Origin: Pieris napi | Taxonomy: Eukaryota; Arthropoda; Insecta; Lepidoptera; Pieridae | Direction of reading: 5' to 3' | Assembly: GCF_905475465.1 (NCBI RefSeq) | Contig: NC_062259.1 | Coordinates: forward strand, 7,946,501-8,010,500 | DNA length: 64,000 bases | Shown: positions 23,701 to 34,307 of the stretch, piece after piece | Layout: every line of letters begins with the position of its first letter | Position numbering within the stretch: the first letter of the stretch is position 1 | The notes under the pieces: model-generated | The model's database searches: none | Seen by the model: the letters and a program-made list of their open reading frames with translations, nothing else | What the model was told of the DNA's origin: nothing | Position numbers and translations under genes: made by a program

Positions 23701-26700
23701 ACCCTATAAGTATTTTATAGATCCTACTTGGAATTAACTACACATTATTTCTATTGATGGTGTGATCCGTAAGTTCCCGAGAGTATATAAAATAGACCAA
23801 ATGTAATTTTTTACTTCTGAGTATCTAATTTAATAAAGTAAAAACAAATATAATAATAATACTTGCATTTCTCAAGAAGGGACTGAGGTTATTTAGGATA
23901 TTCTATAAATATATTAAAATTAATTTCGTAATATATTTTATTTATTAATAATATTTATAACAACTTATAGCTATATCGTCATATAGGTCCTATGTAGTTG
24001 TAGCTGCAGGCCCCGGCATTATCGATGTTGTTTTCGTTATGTTGCTATGCATTGACGGCAATGCCTCTGATTGGTAGCTCCTAGGAAACCTAGTATTGAT
24101 TTTTCTTTAAATAGACCTCGATGCACTATGCAGTAAATTTTAGCTCAGTTACAATGTGCCTTCAGTTGTGAAAAGTTGTGTTATATGTTTCTGCTTATTT
24201 TTTCATAGTAATTCATTGTTCTCTATCTTTATTTTTCTAAGACACTCTTACAAACGGAATAGGAAATGGTAAGTGCGGCGGCTTTTGCTCTGAAATTATA
24301 TTTGTCTTTCTTTTGTACGCTTTTTTATTTTGTAATTTTTTTTATGACTTTTTGAGTTGTATTTTACCAGCGGGCTTTATGAATAATCGTGTTGCGAATA
24401 TATTATATCTACAGTTTTGCCTCGTTTGCTTTGTGATAATTTCGTTTGTTTTTAAATTGATTTTTTTTCAAGACGCCATAAATGTTATTCCTTTGTTGTT
24501 ATTGTTAAGCTTGTACGGTAAGGCAAGCAGCAGGTATATATTTGCCATTACTTCTAGTACTGTTTTTGAAGACAGTTTTTCAAGTACCAATAATTATTTA
24601 TTAATTATGCATTTCCTCATTTAGTTTTTTACAGCCTTATTTGCGATTTCTTATTATATAGGCGAAGTTACAAATTATAATATCGTGTTGGGTGGGGCTC
24701 AATTTCCGAAAAAATATAATCCGATGCAGGTGTATTGATTGTCATTACAGCGCATGCGCTAGCCCTGACGTACTATAGAATGCAGTGGTCCATTATATGT
24801 CGCCATCTTGAATGATGATCAGAACACCGCCCATCTAAATTAACCCGCCGTTAATAAAGAATTTTTAGTCATGATAACAATACACATTTGTTTTACTAGC
24901 CACAGATCGTTCCGTTCACAACATCAATTAATCCTATAGATAGAGAGGTTTTGAAAAATTACACAACTCCTTTGGCAATTTAGAAAGTTTATAGGTACTA
25001 GGTACTTTTATAATTTTTGTTATATTGATAAAGGTTTTTCCAAAACGCTTTGATGATATTAGACGATTTTTCAAATCGGCCACGCCCTTGTAAGACTCTA
25101 TCAATTGTAGGTATCCATAGACGCAATTTATTTTACGCCCTGTAGTTTGCCCCCTGTTCCATTAAAAAAAATGTTGGTTCCTAGATGACCTAACAAAATA
25201 GGCCATCACGACCTAGCAACAGGCCCACCTTTTAGGTCATAGGGGGCGCTGTTATACCCCTGGAATACGCCCAGCCAGCTATTTTAGCAGCTAATCGATA
25301 ACACGAATTGGTCACGGCGCATGCGTTCCAGTTGGCGCATGGGCATTACCGATTAGAGAATCTTCGGGAAAGAGCGAGCCGATCCATACCTTACATATCA
25401 ATCCTGGGCCTTAAGCAACACACTTTGCTATTTTCTTGTTATTAATACAACAATGTCTAACGTAAGGACTTACTACTTACGTACTTAATTTTAGATGCAT
25501 GAATATCCATGCTCATTATTTAACTGAATTTTTCAGGTCGGGGAGATCTTTCGTGAAGCAGGCAGTGCCTTCAATAAGTTGTCGGAAATGACGATGCTGT
25601 TACATCCAGTCGGAGATTCACAACCAGGGTAAGTCTGTATCCTAGTCAGTCACTTTTACAAGGCACCTTCGCCTTTAGGCTTGTTCATATCAATCTGGAG
25701 GTAATGAGAGATAATCAATCAATTATTTAGATGGCCGTGTCAGATTTTTTTTATTTGATAAATTGAAGTTAAGTAAAAGCTCAATTGGGTATTCGGACAT
25801 GTCCCTCTTTGTTGGTACAGTAGAACTTCGATAACTCAAACCTCGGTAACTTAAAAGCCTCTATAACTTCTGTAACTTAAATAAGTAATCTCTGAATTGG
25901 CCCTCAGTAACTTAAACCAATGTTTCCACAACCTCTATAACATAAAACTGTTTGTCAATTAGTCATTTTGAAAAAAGCAAAAAGAGCTTTAACAACTGTA
26001 AGATCATTTATAGAGCAGTGTAGCAACATAAAAGATAATGTCTCTTTTCTATTTGTCATTGAAAATCAAATCGATTTAGAAACTGTGAATTGCTTAAAAC
26101 AAAAGAAAATCACAGACTTTTTTAAGTAAACTAAACCTTTAATTGTTGTTTTATTTTTATGTAACGTGTGTAATGTGAATAAATAAATAGGATTATTAAA
26201 ATTTCTGTATTTTATTGAACCAATCCCTCTGACGCATTCGAGTAAACATAGGAATAAGGGTACATACTTACATATGTACATACCTACCTCTATATTAACC
26301 TATCCCTAACATAGACCCTTGATAACTTAAAACCTCTATAACTTAAAATATTTTGTGTTTCCCTTGGACTTTAACTTATCGAGTTTCTACTGTATTACAA
26401 AAAATAATAGTAATTAAAATCAATAACACCATATTGTCAGTGCGTTTGACAGATCGATGCTGAATGGCCTAGGTATTTATTAGTTGAAAATTGTTTTGAC
26501 TTGTTTGTTCTTAGAATTATATATTAATTTGCAGTGGCAAATGGACGGAAGAAGAAATTGAGATGCTACGGTCTTGCGTCCACCGTTTTGCCGTCGATCT
26601 CAATAAGCTCAGCCAGCACATCAAGAGCAGAACAGTGTAAGTAAAGGTTAAATGATAAAAATATGATTTGTCTTTGATCATTTTGTTGGTACTATGGATC

Positions 26701-29700
26701 CGAATTCGTAGTTTTCCTGTAGTGACTATTCTAGTTTTATAGTCGACGCTACTGAAATCAAAACCATTTAATCGCAAAAATCTTAACAGTAATTCATGAA
26801 AAAGTTTTTTCTTAGTAAAGGTAATTTATACCTGGTGCGTCATAATGGTGACAATCGGAAATAATACTAAGGGCTAATGTGACTCTCGTATGTAAAAAAC
26901 GTAATGGATTTTGACATACCGTCAGTCCCCGATAAGTGTCGTTACTGAATCTGAACAGCTTGCTAGTTAGTGGACTGTGGAAAGTGTGTTTAAGATTCAT
27001 ATGTATTTAATGTCAGGAGTATCTGAATAGTAAATGTAATGTATGTATAAGCAAGCTTCACTAAATGACTAAATATATGAGAGGGTGAGACGTAAGAACC
27101 TAACAACCCTACGGATCCCTAAGCCCTACAGACGTACCCTAACACATAAATAGTGAATATATAAATAAGTACGGGATGTCTGCACCAAGAGACCTAAGGT
27201 AACAGACGGAGCCCTACGGGTAGGATCAAAGGTTCGAGGTAGTGGGATTATCTCAAAGCTACCGGGCAGGCTCACCACGATAATTAAGGGCTTGAAGTAG
27301 TCTTCGCCACTTTGAGAGGAAGCGAGAAATGAACAAGACAAAGCAATATTCAAATCTGATTTGTTGTTATAAAACAATATCTTAAATACTAATTACACCT
27401 ATTCACACATACATGGTATTTTTCTAGTGAGCTGTTGGTGTATAGCGCAACCTCAGCTATTAAAATATGGAACACATATGAACCGTGTCAACAGCTGATT
27501 AAAATATAATTAAAATTGCTATTCAGCTGCTAATATTTAGCACACACCGGATCCATGTCAGTAGTTCGCTTATGTTCAAATGATGAAATCTGAACAGAAT
27601 CTTACCCAAAAAACTCATGATGGTTCTCTTTTCGCACAGACTCTATCTTTAAGTCCATAATACTGAAGCCGATTATTTAGGTTTTGATTACTGGTAAAAA
27701 ATATCTGTCCTAAATGTAATATAATTTGCTAGGCTAGCCGAATGACATAACGTTTAATAATTTAATTTCTAAAATTTTAGATCTCAAATCCGCACAACAC
27801 TAAAAAAGAAGGCTTTCGAGGACGCAGGTATACCAGTACGTCAGGTTAGCAACTCAGTGAACAACGTACCACAAACAACACAGGTAGTGTCGTCCCTGAG
27901 CCTCCTTCGACCGAACATATTAGGAAAGAACGCCGAGGTTCAAATCTTCACTAATTTAAATCACGCTGTTTTTTTTTCTTTTTAAGTTAGTGAAGTTTGA
28001 ATTTTATTTAGCTTACGCGTCACACGGCTCATGCATGCGCATTTTATACTCCTAATTGCCTTCAAAAAATATAAAATTATTTGAACAAAATATGTATATA
28101 GCAAACGCAAAGACAAAATCGCTAAGATAAACAAAATTGTTGGGGTTTAAAGTAAAAACGACGATGTGAAAATTATATAAAGCACGTCAGGGGTAAGATT
28201 CTCTTTATTGAATACTTTTTACTTTAAATCGTATAAAATAAAGTAGGTGTTATGGTGCATTATAGTATCTATTTAACTAATAATGCATACTAATTTCTTA
28301 TTACAAACCGAACTATTTTGTTTACTTAAATTATGTATGTGAATGTAAGTAATTAAAATTTAAAATATGTTAAAAATCTCAACATTAGGTAAAAGGAGTT
28401 TATTTTGTATGGTATTTAGATATTATTTTACCTTTAGTTTTGTTTTTGTGCTTTATATGTTAGACATTACATGGTAAAATATGTAATATGCTATGACTAT
28501 CTTGCGGCAAGTCTAGCGGTGACCGCTACTGTTAATAATATGCAAAATTTATTTGGTAAGAAATAATCTGTTCTGTACTGATAGATACTAGCGCAAGCCC
28601 TGTTTCTTTTAACGTACGTAATGGGTGTACACACGTACGTACACGTATACGTAAGTTGCAGCTATCACTGCTAGACATTGCCGATAACTGAATTAATAGC
28701 AGGATATTCCGTATTATTTTACAAATTAGGAGAACATTTTATTACTTAAATAGAACCCTCTTTAAATGTTTTGATTGATTAAAAGATTAGGGCACAATTT
28801 GGCCTAATCACAAGTGATATGAAAATTCTTATGGTAGGTATTTAGGGTAAGAATCGAGACGTATTCGAGAATCGTTTGTCTATGTCAAAAACGTCAGCTC
28901 TGAATATACATATAATCGTGTTTAAAATATACCTATTACTAAAAAAAAACTTAAAATGGAGGATATCATAGTTTTGTTTTGTTTAAGTTCAAATAAATAA
29001 AAAATAACATAAAAAGTAAATAATATCCCATCATTTACATATCGCCCACAAGGCACCAGTGCTAGAATATCCTGGCTTTAATTTTATAATGCTAAAGTTA
29101 TCAAAGCGGACATTGGCACCATATTGGAAATTTCAAGTCTTTAGAAGAATATTATCTTTTATATTTCTATTTTATTACAACTATGAAGTCTTAGGCTATT
29201 TTTTAGTAGTGCAGTCGAGTTGGTTTTTATTGGTTTATACGATTCGTTGCCTCAACACTTTACAGGTTCCATATGCATAACAAAACCCGTCGAATTATAT
29301 ATAGTGTTGGGTATATGATCTATATACGAAAACCACTACAAGCTTATATAATTCTAAATTGAAATTTATTTTTAGTTTAAAATGAAAATATACAAACAAC
29401 CAATTTAGAAACAGAGGATTTACTACGTGCTCCGTTATCCTGTAACTTCTCCACTTAAGCGCTATATCTAAAATACGAGGTGTAATTGCTAGAAGTCGTA
29501 ATTTTCTATAGATGTGAAAATGAAAATGTTAGCGTTGTAAGCAGTTAGTACTATCCCTCTATTGGTAGTTGGGTAAATAGCGTTGATAAATCTGCTCTCA
29601 GCGCTAATATGGCGATATTCAAATCGGCACAAATATTAGTATAACCGGTCCAGCGTATTATATAGAGGTTAGTGCTCTGGCTCCATCGGAGCAGTTGCAG

Positions 29701-29887
29701 TACACGGAGCACGGTTGGTTCGGGTTTTTAAAAAAAGCTATATAACAATATGCCAATCGATATATTTTTACTTTTGCAGGTGACACTGAACATGTTAAAC
29801 GCCCCTGAGAACGAAGTAGATGTCGAGGGTCTAAATAACGACGTCAAGCTGGAGTTCGAAGCGGGAAATGAAGAAGTGGCCACCTGA
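20711..29887 (+). CDS. BAP18: BAP18 chromatin complex subunit, copy A, complete
   Basis: Exons 20711-20731, 25537-25628, 26535-26636, 27781-27937 and 29780-29887 join in phase to 159 residues; human BAP18 has about 170. The N-terminus MNNSAAKVGEIF matches the family's M..S..KVGEIF start. A SANT domain follows (KWTEEEIEMLRSC to about residue 75), then AFEDAGIPV, and a C-terminal block KNAE-VTLNMLN..VDVEGL that fits the family's VTL..LN....D.EGL. BAP18 is nuclear, binds H3K4me3 and is found with NURF and MLL-type complexes. The long first intron holds a second promoter-like region and an ATG exon (24266-24268). Confidence 0.9.
21650..22312 (-). mobile_element. Jockey-like non-LTR retrotransposon fragment
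   Basis: Minus-strand reading shows KVPQGSVLCPILNTLYT and ATFSDDTVILAS, the VPQGSVLGP and FADD boxes of reverse transcriptase (Ala to Ser in the second). Further on come NKLLTYYVMLKS and FQLWGSASDTNI, as in Jockey ORF2 thumb regions, with frameshifts. 5'-truncated relic in BAP18 intron 1. Confidence 0.75.
22587..22924. mobile_element. MITE with TATAAGGCCTGTATTCAC ends
   Basis: 18-bp perfect inverted ends and repeated subterminal GTGATTAGTGCAG-type blocks facing each other. TA or TATA is at both borders. Found once here. Confidence 0.65.
22925..23761. other. BAP18 copy A intron 1, unique part
   Basis: AT-rich, nothing recognised. Similarity to copies B and C begins at about 23762 (GTGATCCGTAAGTTCCCGAG). 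Confidence 0.4.
24106..24268 (+). promoter_or_regulatory. Putative second BAP18 promoter and ATG exon, copy A
   Basis: TTTAAATAG (24106-24114) lies about 40 bp before TCAGTT (24145-24150), an arthropod initiator match. An inverted CCAAT (ATTGG) is upstream. The leader ends ..GGAAATG directly at GTAAGT (24269); splicing to 25537 would give M-VGEIF. Two short upstream ORFs precede the ATG. All three copies keep this arrangement. Confidence 0.5.
25241..25251 (+). promoter_or_regulatory. CTCF-like motif, copy A
   Basis: AGGGGGCGCTG in the BAP18 intron fits the AGRKGGCGC core of CTCF sites. Also present in copies B and C. Confidence 0.35.
25537..25628 (+). CDS. BAP18: BAP18 copy A exon 2
   Basis: VGEIFREAGSAFNKLSEMTM to DSQPG; phase 0 at the start, two bases over at the end; GTAAGT donor. 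Confidence 0.9.
25818..26392 (+). mobile_element. pogo/Tigger-type element, internally deleted, 575 bp
   Basis: Ends CAGTAGAACTTCGATAACT and its near-complement AACTTATCGAGTTTCTACTG, flanked by TA. Copies B (about 43206) and C (about 61130) have the uninterrupted site GGTATTACAAA, so the insertion postdates the duplication or was lost from the others. It keeps only the end of a transposase reading frame. Confidence 0.85.
25971..26129 (+). pseudogene. pogo/Tigger transposase C-terminus
   Basis: About 52 open codons: ..KRALTTVRSFIEQC..IDLETVNCLKQKKITDFFK and stop. The RxFIEQ block and the acidic stretch are typical of pogo/CENPB-like transposases. The last residues, QKKITDFF, match a PCNA-binding (PIP) box, as known for fly pogo. 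The DDE core and DNA-binding domain are deleted. Confidence 0.7.
26535..26636 (+). CDS. BAP18: BAP18 copy A exon 3 (SANT)
   Basis: GKWTEEEIEMLRSCVHRF and LNKLSQHIKSRTV: the SANT domain. GTAAGT donor. Confidence 0.9.
26953..27602. mobile_element. Unclassified 650-bp insertion private to copy A
   Basis: GAATCT stands at 26947-26952 and again at 27597-27602; copies B and C have it once at the same place (CTGAATCTTACCC). The insert therefore has a six-base or slightly longer target duplication. No coding capacity or terminal repeat is evident. Confidence 0.65.
27781..27937 (+). CDS. BAP18: BAP18 copy A exon 4
   Basis: SQIRTTLKKKAFEDAGIPV onward to GKNAE. I chose the donor GAG/GTTCAA because KNAE-VTLNMLN fits the family's K.AD-VTL..LN. 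An alternative donor at 27884 (CAG/GTAGTG) would drop 18 residues in the same phase. Confidence 0.78.
29780..29887 (+). CDS. BAP18: BAP18 copy A exon 5, stop
   Basis: VTLNMLNAPENEVDVEGL to EEVAT and TGA; preceded by TTTTGCAG. Confidence 0.9.
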   Translation: MTLNMLNAPENEVDVEGLNNDVKLEFEAGNEEVAT

Positions 29888-31437
29888 AACCTGCTTTGCT
29901 TCACGAAGGATCACCCTGGGGTGATGGACTAACCATGGCACTGTGTCTCTATTTCTTTTCAGTTTGAAACAAAAGCATTAGTTACTTCACGTATGCATCT
30001 TGCAGCTTGCATATTGGAAGTTCCATCGTTATGATATATTACGAATATGTTTTTTAGTTAGATTTATTTTATCGATATTGCACCGATATGATTGTAATTA
30101 GAATCACAATTACATTGTTAAGCTCCAGTGCCCATGGTTAGTATTGTATGTCGAGATGGATCGTTTAGATTTTTTGTTTATGTTTTAATTTGCAATTATA
30201 ATTTACTGTCATTAAATTAGTTTTATATATTTGTTTATTTTTTATCCCTTCCTTTTTTTAATCCCCTTCATTTTTTTTAATCCTCTTAATATTTTTGTAT
30301 CCCATTCTAATTGGTTTCATGTCCTTTATTATGTTTTTATCCCATTAATTTTTTCCATCCCCGTAATTTTTTTACAATACGGAATACTGATTGAAACGCA
30401 ATATTTTTACCTTTTTATACAATTATTTATTACCTTCTAAAGTAAGATTGGTTGAAATTTATATTTTTTGTAAGTATGTACGTTTGGTAGTTTAGTGTAG
30501 TGATGCCTTTACTGCCTTAACGTGTAGGATTAATTAATAATAAGATAGAATTTAAATTTATAGATTTGCGTAGATTTTATTTTATTACATTTTTATTTCT
30601 GCCTTTCGACCTCTTTGAGTCACGTCTAAATCTTCGTCTTCGTACTTAAATTTAACCAATAATCGCCTTCGTTAGTTAGTTCGAATCCTGTTTCTTGTAG
30701 TTGTAGGTTCTGATAACATCTAAAGCCTGGTAGGGGCGTGCGAATGGTCGTTGCGAGTGGTCGTTGTCAGTGATTGCTATTTCGATTCGTTAGGCGCGCA
30801 AAAATGCGTGGTCGGTTTGAAATAAAATTTGCTAACGTTCATTTGCATAAAGTCGCCTAGTGCCGTGTACCTTGCCGTGCCGTGCAGGTGTACCTTCTAT
30901 ACAATGAATGCTAGCAAAATTTAATTAAGACCGAATCATTTACAACATCTTGCAATATAAATCAAACACTGATAGCGGTTAGTCGACGTAGGATGGCATA
31001 GGAAGAGAAAACATGCCTCATTTAAGTCTATTGAAAATAAATACCTCTAAAATTTAAAAGCAATAAACCACTGTTGCCTCATACGAATAAGTTGGATTCG
31101 GACTACCTCATATATCGGTAATGTAAGTTAGATTAATCGGTTAGGTTAGGAAAAGGTCGCGACATCGACATTTTTACACCCTCGATTTAGCCCTTTTTAA
31201 GTACTTTTAATATCCATTAGCTAACATACTCGCCAATAATTTAAGATTTTGCCTAATATTAGATAGTTTACCTACATTGGTTTCCTGCTCCTTTAGTGCG
31301 GTTCAGTTACCTCCCAAGTTGTGTGAATAGAGACAAAGCTCCAGCAAGTTCGATGTCTTTATGGACACAAAATTATATTTTGTATACTAATTTTTCTCGT
31401 CTATGGATCATTGTGTTCATTGTGCCTACAACACACA
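29888..31437 (+). other. BAP18 copy A 3' UTR/downstream region
   Basis: No gene. T-rich with repeated TTTTATCCC-like blocks (30230-30370) and several AATAAA signals (for example near 30823, 31037 and 31062). Collinear with 48254-49808. Confidence 0.5.
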
Positions 31438-32340
31438 TAAGATATATTTATTAAAGCTGTTAAATACTGTTATACATATATTAATACCATCGAGACGCCT
31501 TAAACGAAACACTTTAATTGGAGACTTTTTCACCGTGCCTCTATTTTTTTATTATTACGCAGCATAAACTATAGATGTTGGATGAGGTCGTTATAGATTA
31601 CGCATTCGAATTATGAAAAAATCGTATACTATTTATTTCGTGTATCAAAATTTTTAAATTTAGTTCTTAACATTGCAAGGTCTCTAATTAGATTGTTATT
31701 GTTGTAATTATAAGGATAGGCTTCGTAATTGTTTATTCCATATCTTTAGTAGATGTTCATTACTCCAGTTTTCCACTGACGTCTTCCGAAGTTCTGAGTA
31801 AAGCTTTCTTATTACACCGTAAGCATATTCCGTGCTCAAGACTAAATCTGTTAGGCATGAGTATTGTAATGAATAAATTGTTGGATTCAATTTGTCCAAT
31901 CATCTCTACAGCAATAGCACAGGTTCCTATTTTCTTACTACTTAAGTCGCATTTTTCAATTAGTTCAAAAGTATGCTATGACTAGATTTGATTACAAATT
32001 CGTTTATATGTTTAGATATTTGACTGCAGTTTATGTTTGATCACGTAATCTTTATTAATTTTTATTCGCAATAAACCGTAATAATACATTTTATATCTAG
32101 TCCTTAAACGAAGTAGAGATCAATGGACAACTTTCTAGGTATAATTTATAATTCTTCATAATAATAAAAAATAAAATAAAAATCTAAAAAACCAAAAAAA
32201 AATTTAAAAACGCAAAATACAAAAATAAGGTTATTTAGTTATACGAAATAGCGGCTAGATGAAAAATATATGAACATCTATGTATCACAGTTTTGCCTTG
32301 CATCGTGTATGGTCTCTATACACATATATACACACCGACG
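31438..32340 (+). repeat. AT-rich tandem array, unit 1 (partial)
   Basis: Starts at AGATATATTTATTAAAGC and continues without a break from the BAP18 duplicated block. Shares its whole length with units at 32349, 34308, 36193 and 49809. Anchor TCTCTAATTAGATTG at 31681. A 64-codon minus-strand ORF recurs in three units but I do not treat it as coding. Confidence 0.8.
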
Positions 32341-32348
32341 TAGCATCA

Positions 32349-34307
32349 GAAGATATATTTATTAAAGCTGTTAAATACTGTTATATATTAATACCATCGA
32401 GACGCCTTAAACGGAAACACTTTAATTGGAGACTTTTTCCACCGTGCCTCTATTTCTTTATTAATTCGCAGCGTAAACTATAGATCTTGGATGAGGTCGT
32501 TATAGATTACGCATTCAAATAATGAAAAAATCGTATACTATTTATTTCGTGTAATAATATTTTTTAAATTTAGTTCTTAACATTGCAAGGTCTCTAATTA
32601 GATTGTTATTGTTGTTAGTATAAGGATAGGCTATAGGTTAGATTCCATATCTTAAGTAGATGTTCAGTACTCCAGTTTTCCACTGACGTCTTCTGAAGTT
32701 CTGAGAAAAGCTTTCTTATTACACCGTAAGCATATTCCGTGCTCAAGACTAAATCTGTTAGGCATGAGTATTGTAATGAATAAATTGTTGGATTCAATTT
32801 GTCCAATCATCTCTACAGCAATAGCACAGGTTCCTATTTTCTTACTACTGAAGTAGCATTTTTCAATTGCTTCAAAAGTATGCTATGACTAGATTAGATT
32901 ACAAATTCGTTTATATGTTTAGATATTTTACTGCAGTTTATGTTTGATCACGTAATCTTTATGAATTTTTATTAGCAATAAACCGAAATAATACATTTTA
33001 TATCTAGTCCTTAAACGAAGTAGAGATCAATGGACAACTTGCTAGGTATAATTTATAATTCGTCATAATAATGAAAAATACAAAAAAAAAATACAAAAAC
33101 CAAAAAAAACGCCAATTACAAAAATAAGGTTATTTAGTTGTACGAAATTAGCGGCTAGATGACGAATATGTGAACATCTAGGTATCACAGTTTTGCCTTG
33201 TATCGTGTATATATATAGAATATTTAAGGATAATTATTGAAGATTGCTTCACATAAATTGCATAAGATATTAGATATTTCTAGACTTAATACCTCAGAAG
33301 AGTATTTGTTGATTCTTACTCATAATTTCAATTTTGTGTTAAGTTCAGTTGTGTCATTGTTTGATTAGTATTAGCAAAATTTTAACAACATAGATCATTC
33401 CAATCGGTCTTCCAAAAATATTAGATGTCTACTTATGCTTTTGAATCGTAATTTTTTCTTCTATATTGAACTATTTAAGTATTACTAATGAAATTACAAG
33501 GTTTATATGCATTTATATCACAAAATTAACCGGTATAAGTTTTGGGCTAATTTCTAAATTTTTACATATATACCAAATAACGCCTTAGTGATACGCTTTA
33601 TCGTTAACTCAAATGATTAAGATCCGGATGAGTGATTTGCTAAGTTGAACGAAATATAATAATGAACGAAAGAAAATGTGAAAATAATAAAAAAACGTGT
33701 AAATAAAAAAAAAATAAAAACTTCAAAAAAAGAAATGTAAAAAAAAAATATAAAAGTTTAGTAAAAAAATAAATAGGACCTTGGCAGGAAATTCTGACAG
33801 CCCGCCCGAAATTTTAATATTGATAATATTGTGGATAGCAAATTCACTACCATTATAAATTATAAGAGACGTTCAAAGGATCATAGCACCGCTCTTTGGA
33901 CATAATATATGTACAAATAAGCCTATTACTATAATACATAGTTTTTTTACATAAAATAAAATACAAAAAAATATATAAAAGAAAAAATAAAAAAAATTAT
34001 ACGCCTGATGTACTTAGCTGTACTCACAACTATTTGGAAGATAGGTTCATCAGAAGTTATGCTTGTAAAAATAATTAATATCATTATATATAAGGTGTAA
34101 ATGCCAGGAGATCTCCATGTTTTTACTTATTAGAGAATAATGTAAATATAGTAGTAATACTGTATAATATAGTAGACAAGTCTCCGATTATTTTGTATAC
34201 TACGTTATGATTACCCGTGTAATGTATGACGCTCAGAACTTACGAAGCGGTTTGCACACGCGCCCGCCGCGGTTTCGGGCCCGCAGCCTTTGTAGAATAC
34301 AGATGTC
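32349..34307 (+). repeat. AT-rich tandem array, unit 2
   Basis: Anchor at 32591. The second half holds long A-rich runs. The unit ends in a fragment of the GC-rich MITE (about 34205-34306), right at the junction with unit 3. Confidence 0.8.

Larger units (their letters stand above)
23762..31500 (+). repeat. Triplicated segment, copy A
   Basis: Collinear with 41207-49870 (copy B) and with about 56826-63783 (copy C). Similarity covers introns as well as exons, so this is a DNA duplication and not a retrocopy. Private to A: insertions at 25818-26392 and 26953-27602, and absence of about 220 bp of intron 3 present in B and C. Confidence 0.85.

Noticed and set aside
24313..24624. 103-codon hydrophobic ORF and its counterpart at 59657-59980
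   Set aside because: They lie in the intron after the ATG exon, T-rich sequence gives hydrophobic codons, and indels between copies shift the frame.
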